Source: Azolla caroliniana (Eukaryota > Polypodiophyta). Taken from it: 64,000 nt of DNA. The translations under genes and the position numbers were made by a program. The DNA is taken from NCBI GenBank assembly GCA_043228905.1, contig JBHGNT010000017.1:62001-126000 (forward strand), in the 5' to 3' direction. Shown here one piece after another: positions 49,180-59,700 of the stretch. Under the pieces are notes generated by a model. That model saw nothing but the letters and a program-made list of their open reading frames with translations. It did no database searches and was not told the DNA's origin. How positions within the stretch are numbered: the stretch's first letter is position 1; each line of letters opens with the position of its first letter.

Positions 49180-51401
49180 TTACCGGTCGACTCGGAGTTC
49201 ACTATCTTCTTCTCCGACTCCCAGTCGGCGAGCGTCTTGTCCTCCATGAAGATAATATCTCGACTCCGGAATACCTTCTTGTCAACCGGGTCCCACACTC
49301 GGTAGCCGAACTCATCGTCACCGTAACCGAGGAATATGCATGGCCGGGTCTTTGGATCTAGCTTTCCTCTCCGATCCTTTGCTACATGCACGTACGCAAG
49401 ACACCCGAACACCCTCAGATGCCGGTAGGACACTTCCTTACCGGTCCATACTCTCTGTGGCGTGTCTCCGTCCAAGGGTACTGAGGGTGATCTGTTTATC
49501 ACATATGTCGTCGTCGACAGTGCCTCAGCCCAAAACTTCTTGGGTAGTTTTGCATGCGTTAGCATACTCCGGACCCTCTCCATTATGGTCCGCTTCATCC
49601 TCTCGGCCAGTCCGTTTAGTTCCGGCGTCTTCGGCATGGTAAATTCGAGCCGGATTCCCTTCGAGCGGCAGTACTCCTCGAACTGCCCCCGGTACTCACC
49701 TCCGTTATCTGCTCGAACCGCCTTCAGCTTCCGGCCGGTTTCTCTTTCCACTCTCGCGTGGAGCTCTTTGAAGACGGATAACACCTGATCCTTCGTCTTC
49801 AGCGGTGTGGCCCACAGCTTCCGGCTGTGGTCATCTATGAACGTCACGAAGTACTGCGCTCCGGCATGTGACTTCGTGTCTACTTGATAGACATCCGTAT
49901 GCACCAACTCCAGTGGTGCATTACGTCTCATCGGTGGCCTTGGTCGGAAGGAGGTCCGGTTCTGCTTACCGGCCAGACAATCAGTGCACTTCTCTAAGTG
50001 CACGTTCTTCACTGGAATGAGGTTGTCGTCTCCAAGCCTCTTCATCCCCTTCTCACTCATGTGACATAGCCTCTTGTGCCACAGCTCACCGGCAGTGTCG
50101 GAAGCCACGTTCACTTCTTCCGAACATAACCGGGCATTCATCAGGTACAGAGTGTTTACCTTCCGGGCCCGAGCCACAATCAGGCTCCCTTTGCTGAACT
50201 TCATGACACCGTTCCGGATGCTACCCGTGTAGCCTTCATCATCTAGCCGACCGGCTGATATCAGGTTCAGACGAACTTCCGGAACGTGTCGGACATCTTT
50301 CAACAGCAACTTGCATCCGGTTGGTGTTGTCAGCCACACGTCTCCTATGCCGACAATTCGGCATGTTCCTTCATTCCCCATCCGGACACAGCCGTGATCA
50401 CCGGCTGAGTAGGATGAGAAGCATTTCCGGTCCGGGGTAAGGTGGAACGACGCTCCGGAGTCTACCACCCAGGTCATCTCATCGCCAGCATGGTTTAGCT
50501 CATTCTCCTCAGTGATGAGCATCAACTCCTCTTCACTTGCCGCAATTGCCGTCGTTCCCTTCCGGTCCAGCCCCCTCCGATCTTTACCGTTCCGATCTGT
50601 ACCGTTCCGGTTCGGGGTTTGCTTCGAATCGGTACAGTCGGTTTCCTTGTCTTTACGGAAATGCCGAAAGTTCTTTTGGAAGTGTCCCGACTTGCCGCAA
50701 TAGAAGCAAGTAGGCCTCCCCCTTGACTTAGATCGTGTCCCCGACTTCTCCCGGTTCTGGGGACTACGGTTTCTATGTCTTCCGCGTTCCGATTCGGTAA
50801 GGAGCGCTTTGGAGTCGGAGCTCGTATCTTTGTCTTTCCAACGAGCCTCCTCATCTAGCAAGCTCGACTTTACTCTTGCTAGGGATAGCCGTTTTCCTTC
50901 CGGCCCGGCGTTGCCCAAAGTAACAACCAACGTCTCCCAGCTATCCGGGAGGGAACCGAGCAGGAGTAGCGCTAGGACCTCATCGGCAAGAGGTACTTCC
51001 AATGACGTTTCCTGGTGAATCAGCCCCTGGAAGGCATTCATATGCTCCGCCATGCTGGAGCCATCTTGGTACCGGAGTCTTACAAGCTTCCGGAATACCG
51101 ACGCCTGATTTACAGCATTTTTGTTCTGGAACATCATGCCGATCTTCTCCCAGAGCTCATGAGCCTTGCTCTCTTCATTGAAGTTGTTGTACAGGCTCAT
51201 GTCGATGAAACACCGTATGTACGCCGTTGTCTTCATGTGCATCACCTCCCATATCGCGGCGTCGATTTTGTCCGGTCTCTTGTCCCCGAACTGAACCGGC
51301 AGCCAGAGGTCTTTAACCACGAGCATGTCCCTCATCTTCGACTTCCACACTGAATAGTTGGAGCCGGTGAGCTTGAACATGCCGCCAAACGATTCGTCCA
51401 T
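49134..51401 (-). CDS. Copia element 2 Gag-protease-integrase, ending at a frameshift
   Basis: 755 codons from the ATG at 51401, the first after the primer-binding site, to a TAG at 49134. Domains: Gag; zinc knuckle Cys232-Cys235-His240 with Phe245 where the fourth ligand should be Cys (codon TTT; the sister element at 1-1807 has TGT); protease DSGAS (Asp314); integrase HHCC region near residues 420-460; integrase core Asp503, Asp565 and Glu near 600 (NGLAERM). The integrase C-terminal part is also present, with the FGCLAYVH and FLGYG motifs. The frame then runs off: the natural continuation, an acidic linker leading into reverse transcriptase, lies in another frame. The open frame also extends 5' of this ATG through the LTR to 51788, but that stretch spans the primer-binding site and LTR and is not considered protein-coding. 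Confidence 0.93.
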   Translation of the reverse strand: MDESFGGMFKLTGSNYSVWKSKMRDMLVVKDLWLPVQFGDKRPDKIDAAIWEVMHMKTTAYIRCFIDMSLYNNFNEESKAHELWEKIGMMFQNKNAVNQASVFRKLVRLRYQDGSSMAEHMNAFQGLIHQETSLEVPLADEVLALLLLGSLPDSWETLVVTLGNAGPEGKRLSLARVKSSLLDEEARWKDKDTSSDSKALLTESERGRHRNRSPQNREKSGTRSKSRGRPTCFYCGKSGHFQKNFRHFRKDKETDCTDSKQTPNRNGTDRNGKDRRGLDRKGTTAIAASEEELMLITEENELNHAGDEMTWVVDSGASFHLTPDRKCFSSYSAGDHGCVRMGNEGTCRIVGIGDVWLTTPTGCKLLLKDVRHVPEVRLNLISAGRLDDEGYTGSIRNGVMKFSKGSLIVARARKVNTLYLMNARLCSEEVNVASDTAGELWHKRLCHMSEKGMKRLGDDNLIPVKNVHLEKCTDCLAGKQNRTSFRPRPPMRRNAPLELVHTDVYQVDTKSHAGAQYFVTFIDDHSRKLWATPLKTKDQVLSVFKELHARVERETGRKLKAVRADNGGEYRGQFEEYCRSKGIRLEFTMPKTPELNGLAERMKRTIMERVRSMLTHAKLPKKFWAEALSTTTYVINRSPSVPLDGDTPQRVWTGKEVSYRHLRVFGCLAYVHVAKDRRGKLDPKTRPCIFLGYGDDEFGYRVWDPVDKKVFRSRDIIFMEDKTLADWESEKKIVNSESTGKIDSTMSRPNRQETG

Positions 51402-51417
51402 TTTCTGTGTCGTTTTC

Positions 51418-51429
51418 GCTCTGATACCA
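51418..51429 (-). other. Primer-binding site of copia element 2
   Basis: Minus strand TGGTATCAGAGC, identical to that of the element at the left edge and complementary to initiator tRNA-Met; two bases separate it from the 5' LTR. Confidence 0.94.
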
Positions 51430-51431
51430 CT

Positions 51432-51965
51432 TGTTGGGAAGTTGACGTTCCTTATGTCCGTCGCTCGGCCACAACCGAGATTCTTTACATACACAGCAAA
51501 ACAGGTAATTAAAACGCAACACAAAAGAGGAGAAATGGTGCACAGGAGGTATACGTGGAAAACCCCAAAAATAGGGGGAAAAACAACGGCAGCCCACAAG
51601 CTGCAAATTGTCACTATGCAGAAGTATACAACAGTGAGATCACTGAGGCAACGACCTCGTGCTCTCAGATCTTCGCCACAGGCGTCGGTTACAACAGAGG
51701 CAGGCAACGACCTCGTCTCTCTTTCTCTTGCACCAACGACAGAAAAGATAACAACTAGAATAACTATGTATATAAAACAACAACACACACGTATAACTAA
51801 AAGGTTTGCCCTAAGTCATATTTTACTAATATGACTTTTCGGCTATTTACAAATGTAGCCTTGATGGGCTCCATCCGGCTCTCCGCAGTCGGGTACTCCT
51901 CAGTCGAGTTTGTTCGTCGGCACTGTTCTTCTCCCTTCCCATCCGGAGGGACCTGTCTACCAACA
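51432..51965 (-). mobile_element. 5' LTR of copia element 2 (534 bp)
   Basis: Right copy, TGTTGGGAAG to CTACCAACA. Minus-strand TATATA at 51774-51769 lies about 190 bp from the U3 end, a plausible promoter position. It has a single minisatellite unit and lacks about 40 bp after the CT-rich run (the GTACAGTTACGCACTCTG part). These two changes account for its being shorter than the 3' LTR. Confidence 0.94.
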
Positions 51966-51970
51966 GTATG
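51966..51970. repeat. Target-site duplication GTATG (right)
   Basis: Matches 46658-46662 and runs directly into the satellite sequence AACATTTTCATTTACTC. Confidence 0.93.
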
Positions 51971-54839
51971 AACATTTTCATTTACTCACACATTTTTGTC
52001 TACGACCTCCTCAACTTTCCTTTTTTCTTCATCTCTCTAGACCTTATTTTTAAAATCATGATTTCCTAATTCCATATCATAGCTAGCGTTGTTAGCTTTG
52101 ATTCGCACGTTTGAACACGAAAATCAGATATGACATTAGCCAGGTTTGAACATTTTTATTTCCTTACACGTTCTTGTCAACGACCTCCTCGACTTTGGTT
52201 TTTTCTTTATGTCTCTCGACCTTAGTTTCAATTTCTTAGTGTTGTTAGCTTCCATTCGCACATTTGAACACAAAAATCCGATATCACACGAGCCAGGTAT
52301 GAAGATTTTCATTTACTCAAGCGCTCTTGTCTACGCTGTCCTCAACTTTGCTTTTTCCTTTATCTCTCTCGACCTTCGTTTCAAAATCATGATTTTGCAA
52401 TTTCATATCAAAGCTGGCATTGTTAGTGTCGATTCGCATGTTTGAACACAAAAATACAATTTGACACTAGCCAGGTATGAACATTTTCATTTACTCACAT
52501 GTTCTTGTCTACGACCTCCTCAACTTTGCTTTTTTCTTCATGTCTTTCGATCTGCATTTCACAATCATAATTTTTCAATTCGTATGTTTGAACGCAAAAA
52601 TCCGATATCACACAAGCCAGGTATGAACATTTTCATTTACTCACACATTCTTGTTTACGACCTCCTCAATGTTGCTTTTTTCTTCATGTCTCTCCACCTG
52701 CGGTTCACAATCATGGTTTTTCAATTCTATATCATAGCTAGTGTTGTTATCTTCAATTCGCATGTTTGAACGCAAAAATCTGATATCACACGAACTATGT
52801 ATGACCATTTTCATTTCGTCACATGTTCTTGTCTACGACCTCCTTCACTTTGCTTTTTTCTTCACGTCTCTCAACCTGTATTTCAAAATAATGAATTTTC
52901 AATCCCATATCATAGCTAGCGTTGGGTGCTTCAATTCGCACGATTTAACACAAAACTCCGATATGACACGAGCCAGTTATGAACATTTTCATTTACTCAC
53001 ACGTTCTTGTCTACGACCTCCTCAACATTGCTTTTTTCTTCATCCCTCTAGACCTTATTTTCAAACTCACAAATTTTGAATTCCATATCATAGCTAGCGT
53101 TGTTAGCTTCAATTCAGATGTCTAAACAAAGAAATCCGATCTGGCACGAGCCCAGTATGAACATTTTCATTTACTCACACGTTCTTGTCTACAACCATCT
53201 CAAATTTGCTTTTCACTTCATGTCTCTCAACCTAAGTTTCAAAATCATGATTTTTTATTTCCCAATCATAACTAGCGTTGTTAGCTTCGATTCACATGTT
53301 TGAACACAAAAATCCGATATCACACGACTTAGGTATGAACATTTTCATTTACTCAAGAGCTCTTGTCTAAGCCCTTCTTAAATTTTTTTTTCTTCATGTC
53401 TCTCGACGTAAGTTTCAAACTCATGGTTCTTTCATTCCCTATCATAACTAGCGTTGTTAGCTTCAATTCGCATGTTTGAACACAAAAATCCGATGTCATA
53501 CGAGCCAAGTATGAACATTTCCATTTACTCACACGTTCTTATCTACTTAAACCCTCAACTTTTCTTTTTACTTTCTATCTCTTGACCTATCTTTCAAAAT
53601 CATGAAATTTGAATTCCATATCATAGGTAGCATTGTTAGCTTCCATTCGCATGTTTGAACACAAAAATCCGATATGACACGAGCCAGGTATGAACATTTT
53701 CATTTACTCAAGCGCTCTTGTCTACACCCTCCTCAACTTTGTTTTTTTGTTCATGTCTCACGACCTAAGTTTCAAAATCATGATTTTTGTATTCCATATC
53801 ATAGCTAGCGTTATTGGCTTCAATTCGCACGTTTGACCACAAAAATCCGATATGAAACTAACCAGGTTGAACATTTTCAGTTGCTCCTACATTGTTGTCT
53901 ATGACCTCCTCAACTTTGCTTTTAACTTCATGTCTCTCGACCTGAGTTTCAAAATCATGATTTTTTAATTCTATATCATAGCTAGCGTTGTTAGCTTCGA
54001 TTCTCATGTTTGAACATAAAAATACGATATGAGACGAGCCAGGTATGAACATTTCAATTTACTCACGCGTTATTATCTACGTAAACCCTCAACTTTGCTT
54101 TTTACTTTATGTCTCCCGACCTTAGTTTCAAAATCATGATTTTTGAATTCCATATCATAACTAGCGTTGTTAGCTTCAATTCGCATGTTTGAACGCAAAA
54201 ATCCGATATCATAGAGCTAGGTATCAACATTTTCATTTACTCACGCACTCTTGTGTACGACCTGCACGACTTTGCTTTTTACTTTATGTCTCTCAACGTG
54301 CTTCTCAAAATCATGATTTTTCATTTCTAAATCATAGCTAGCATTGTTTGCTTCGATTCGCATGTTTGAACATAAAAATTCGATATCACACGAGCTAGGT
54401 ATGAACATTTACATTTACTCACGCGTTGTTGTCTACTTAAACCCTCAACTTTTATTTTTACTTTATTTCTCTTGTGTACGCCCTCTTCAACTTTGCTTTT
54501 TTCTTCATGTCTCTCGAGCTTAGTTTAAAATCATGATTTTTGAATTCAATATCATACCTAATGTTATTAGCTTCCATTCGCACATTTGAGCACAAAAATT
54601 TGATATCACACGAGCCAGGTATGAACATTTTCATTTACTGAAGTGCTCTTGTCTACGATGTCCTCAACTTTGCTTGTTTCTTCATGTCTCTTGACCTTTG
54701 TGTCAAAATCATGATTTCTCAATTCTATATCATAGCTAGCTTTGTTTGCCTCGAGTCGCATGTTTGAACACAAAAATCCGATATGACACGAGCTAGGTAT
54801 GAACATTTTCATTTACTCACGCGATCTCGTCTACGCCTT
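51966..54839. repeat. Satellite family A, diverged flank (about 178-180 bp)
   Basis: Monomers keep the family A order but carry many private substitutions: TTTTCATTTACTCAC instead of TTTTAATTTAC, and CTACGACCTCCTCAACTTTG instead of the CTCCTCAAATTTGC motif. Spacings of 178 and 180 bp are measured around 52.6-53.0 kb. No multi-monomer period was found, so this part has escaped recent homogenisation. Confidence 0.92.
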
Positions 54840-56735
54840 CCTAATGTGTGGCACAACATTGCTATTCTCTTCATGTCTCTCGCCTTGAGTTTCGAAGTTC
54901 ATATTATAGAGTGCATTGTTAGCTTCGATTTGCATGGTTGAACAATAAAATCTGATATCACACGAGCCAGGTATGAACATTTTCATCTACTGAAGCGCTC
55001 TTGTCTACACCCTCGTCAACTTTGCTTTTTTCTTCTTTTCTATCGACCTGAGTTTCAAAAGCATGATTTTTCAATTTTATATCATCGCTAGCTTCGTTAC
55101 CTTCGATTCACATGTTTGAACAGAAAAAAGCTATGAAATTTTTGGTTTACTGAAGCGCTATGAAATTATGATTTTTCACTTCCAATATTATAGAGTCCAT
55201 GGTTACCTTCGAGTCGTATGTTTGAACACAGAAAGCCAATATCATAAGCGCTCTAGTCTACTCCCTCCTCAACTTTGCTTTTTTCTTCAGGTCTATCGAC
55301 CTGAGTTTCAAAATCATAATTTTGGAAGTTCATATTATAGAGTTCGTTAGCTTTGATTTGCAGCTTTGAACATAAAAATCAAATATCACACGTGCTCTCT
55401 ATGAACAGTTTCATTTACTCACGCGCTCTTGTGTATGCCTTCGTCATGTGTGGCACAATTCGGCTTTTTTCTTTGCGTCTCTCGCCCAGACTTTCAAAAC
55501 CGTGATTTTTCACTTTCATATCATAGATTGCTTCTTTAGTTTCGATTGGCTTGAACACCAAAATCCGATATCACACGAGACCGCTCTGAACATTTTCATT
55601 TACTCACGTGCTCTTGTTTACGCCTTCCTCATGTGTGGCACAACTTTGCTATTCTCTTCATGTCTCTCGCCCTGAGTTTACAAATCATGATTTTCCAATT
55701 CATAAGTCATAGATTTCTTTGGTAGCTTTGATTCGCATGTTTGAACACAAAAATCCGATATCATACGAGCCAGCTATGAACATTTTCATTTACTCATGCG
55801 CGCTTGTTTACCCCTCCTCAAGTGTGGCACAATGGTGCTTTTTTCTTTATGTCTCTCATCCTAAGTTTTCAAAGCATGATTTTCTAATTCCATATCATAG
55901 ATTGCTTCGTTAGCTTCGATTCGCATGTTTGAACTAGGAAATCCGATATCACTCTAGCCAGCTATGAACTTCTTCATTTACTCACGCGTTGTTCTGTGTG
56001 CCTTCCTTACTTGTGGTAGAACTTTTCTTTTTTCTTCATATGTCGCACCCTAACATTCAAAATGAGGAATTTTCAAATCGATATTATAGCTAGCTTTGTT
56101 ATCTTGGATTCACATGTTTGAACAAGAAAATCCAATATCACACGAGCCAGCTATGAACATTTTGACTTACGCACGCGCTCTTGTCTACACCCTCCTCAAG
56201 TGCGGCACCACTTTGCTTTTTTCTTCATGTCTCTCTCTCTGAGATTCAAAATCATGATTTTTCAATTCCATATTATAGAGTGTGTCGTTAGCTTCGATTC
56301 CCATGTTTGAACACAAAAATCTGATATCACACGAGCCAGGTATGAACATTTTCATTTACTCAAGTGTTCTTGTCTACGTCCTTCTCAACTTTTGTTTTTT
56401 CTTCATGTCTCTCGACTCGAGTTTCAAAATCATGATTTTTCAATTCTAAATCGTAGCTAGGTTTGTTAGCTTCGATTCACATCTCTGAACACAAAAATCC
56501 GATATCACTCGAGCCAACTATGAACTTTTTCATTTACTCACGCGCTCTTAACTACGCCCTCCTGAAGTGTGGCACAACTTTGCTTTTGTCTTCATGTCTC
56601 TCGCCCTGAGTTTCAGAATCACGTTTTCATCATTCCATATCATACACTGCTTCATTTGCTTCGATTTGCATTTTTGAACACAAAAATCCAATATCACACG
56701 AGCCAGGTATGAACATTTTCATTTACTCACGCGCT
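54840..56735. repeat. Satellite A/B intermediate monomers (mostly about 189 bp)
   Basis: Units keep the family A head (GCATGTTTGAACAC, ATATCACACGAGCCAG) but most gain about 11 bp in the middle (CTTCCTCATGTGTGGCACAA before CTTTGCT), matching the ACCACAACTTTACTTTTTC region of family B. Spacings of 190 and 188 bp are measured between 55561, 55751 and 55939. Units with and without the extra bases are interspersed (lacking near 55030, 55265 and 56380). Confidence 0.85.
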
Positions 56736-59700
56736 GAATTCAACATTTGAACTCTAAAATTCAATATCATATCAGGATGATATGAGCGTTGTTATTCATG
56801 TGGGTGCTTTTCTTTGCCCCTGCATTTCATCTACCAACACGTTTCCTTTTCCTTCATGTGTCTTGTCCTTAATTTCAAAAGTAAGATTTTATGCGCTCAT
56901 ATCAAATCCTACTTCGTTGGCTTCGATTCAACTATTTGAACTCTGAATTCCAATATCATATGAGGACGCTATGAGCTTTTTGATTCATGTGGACGCTCTA
57001 TTTTGCCCCTGCATGACTTCTACCACAACTTTACATTCTCCCTCATGTCTTCTAGCCTAAATTTAAGAACTTAGATTTTATTAGGTCATATGAATGCCTA
57101 CTTCATTGGCTTCGATTCAAATATTTGAACTTGGAAATCCGATATCATATAAGGACGTTATGTGCTTTTTTATTCGTGTGGGCGCTCTTGTTTGCCAATG
57201 CCTAACTTCTGCAACAACTTTACTTTTTCCTGCATGTCTCTTGGCCAAAATTTCAAAAGTTAGATTTTATTAAGTCATATCATAGCCCACTTTGTTGGCT
57301 TCAATTCAACTATTTGAACTCACAAATCCGATATCATATGAGGATGTTATGAGCTTTTTTATTCATGTGGGCTCTCTCATTTTCCCTTGCATGACCTATA
57401 CCAAAACGTTATTTTTTCCTTCATGTCTCTATTACTTAATTTCAAAACTTAGATTTTATTAGGTCATATTATAACCTGCTTCATTGGCTTTGATTCAACT
57501 ATTTGAACTCGTAAATCCGATATCATATGAAGAGGGTGCTCTTGTTTTCCTCTCCATGACCTCTACCAGAACATTATTTTTTCCTTCATCTCTCTTGTAC
57601 TAAATTTCAAAACTTATATTTTATTAGGTCATAATATAACCTACTTCGTTGGCTTTGATTGCACTTTTTGAACTTTGAAATCCGATATCATATGAGCACG
57701 CTATGAGCTTTTTTATTCATGTTTGCCCCTGCATGTCTTCTACCAAAACGTTACATTTTCCCTGCATGCGTCATGGCGTGAATTACAAAGTTATATTTTA
57801 TTAGCTCATATTAAGACCTATTTCGTTGGCTTCTAGTGGAACTTGGTAATTTGATGTCATATGAGGACGCTATGAGCGCTCTTGTTTGCCCGTACTTGAC
57901 TTCTACCACAACTTTACTTTTTCCTTCGTGTCTCTTGTGCTGAATTTCAAAAGCTAGATTTTATTAGGTCATATCCTACTTCCTTAGCTTCGATTCAACT
58001 ATTTGAAATCTGAAATCCGATATCATATGAGGACGCTATGAGCTTTTTGATTTATGTGGGCGCTCTATTTTGCCCCTGGATGTCTTCTACCACAACTTTA
58101 CTTTTTACTTCATGTCTCTTGTACTAAATTTGAAAACATAGATTTTTTTAGGGTATAGTATAACCTACTTCATTCGCTTCACTTCAACTATTTGAACTCT
58201 ATAATCCGATATCATATCAGGATGACATGAGCATTGTTATTCATGTGGGCGCTCTTTTTTGGCCCTGCATGTCTTCTACCACAACGTTTCAACTATTTGA
58301 ACTCGGAAATCCGATATCATATGAGGACACTATGAGCTTTTTTATTCATGTGGGTGCTCTTGTTTGCCCTTGCATGTCTTCTACCACAACTTTACATTTT
58401 CATTCATGTCTCATAGCCTACTTCGTTGGCTTCGATTCAACTATTTCAACTTGGAAAACTGATATTATATGAGGACGCTATGAGCTTTTTTATACATGTG
58501 GGCGCTCTTATTTGCTCGTGCCTAACTTCTACCACGACTTACTTTTTCTGTCATGTATCTTGGCCAGATTTTAAACTTTGGATTTTATTAGCTCATATCA
58601 AAGCCTCGTTTGTTGCCTTCGATTCAACTATTTGAACTCTAAAATCTGATATCATATGAGGCTGATATGAGCGTTTTTATTCATGTGGGCGCTCTTGTTT
58701 GGCCATGCATGTCTTCTACCACAACGTTACATTTTCCCTCATGTGTCTTGTCCTTAATTTCAAAAGTAAGATTTTATTAGCTCATATCAAATCCCACTTC
58801 GTTGGCTTCGATTCAACTATTTGAACTCGGATATCCGATATCATATGAGGACGCTATGAGCTTTTTTATTCATGTGGGCACTCTTGTTTGCCCGTGTCTA
58901 ACTTCTACCACAACTTTACATTTTCCCTGCATGTCTCATTGCGTGAATTACAAAGTTAGATTTTATTAGCTCATATTAAAACCTATTTCGTTGTCCTGGA
59001 TTGAACTATTTGAACTTGGAAATCTGATATCATGTGAGGACGCGATGAGCTTTTAAATTCATGTGGGCTCTCTTGTTTTCCCCTGCATGACTTCTACCAC
59101 ATCTATACTTTTCTCTTCATGTATATTTCCTTGAATTTTAAAACTTAGATTTTATTTGGTCATATTATAACTTACTTCGTTGGCTTTTATTCAACTATTT
59201 GAACTCTAAAATCTGATGTCATATGAGGACGGTATGAGTTGTTTTATTCATGTGGGCGCTCTCGTTTGCCCCTGCATGTCTTCTACCACAAGTTTACATT
59301 TTCCTTCATGTCTCATGGTGTGAATTTCAAAGGTTAGATTTTATTATCTCATCTCATAGCCTACTTCGTTGGCTTCGATTCAACTATTTGAACTCGGATA
59401 TCTGATAGCATATGAGGACGCTATCAGCTTTTTTATTCATGTGGGTGCTCTTGTTTGCCCTTGCATGTCTTATACCACAACTTTACATTTTCCTTCATGT
59501 CTCTTGGCTTGAATTTCAAAGTTAGATTTCTTTAGATCATACCAAAACCTATTTCGTGGGCTTCGATTGAACTATTTGAACTAGGAAATCTGATATCATA
59601 TGAGGACGCTATGAGCTTTTTTCTACATGTGGGCTGTCTTGTTTTCCCCTGCATGTCTTCTACCACAACTTTACTTTTCTCTTCATGTATATTGGCCTGA

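Larger units (their letters stand above)
46663..51965 (-). mobile_element. Nearly complete Ty1/copia retrotransposon (5303 bp) inserted in satellite A
   Basis: The element has both LTRs (TG...CA), a 5-bp target duplication, primer-binding site, polypurine tract and gag-protease-integrase-RT-RNase H order, which defines the copia superfamily. Transcription would run right to left. By eye the aligned parts of the two LTRs differ at about five positions in roughly 530 bp, so insertion is fairly recent, but the LTRs differ by 134 bp in length. It cannot make a full polyprotein: the frame is broken between integrase and reverse transcriptase, and the Gag zinc knuckle has a Cys-to-Phe change. Mobilisation would need proteins supplied by a relative. 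Confidence 0.95.

Noticed and set aside
51402-51788. Open frame extending the copia element 2 Gag upstream from 51401 to an ATG at 51788.
   Set aside because: The extension crosses the primer-binding site and lies in the LTR. Gag homology begins at the ATG at 51401.
51788-51965. 5S rRNA or tRNA gene hidden in the LTRs or satellites.
   Set aside because: No A/B box pair with cloverleaf potential and no 5S internal promoter was recognised; the only tRNA-related match is the primer-binding site.
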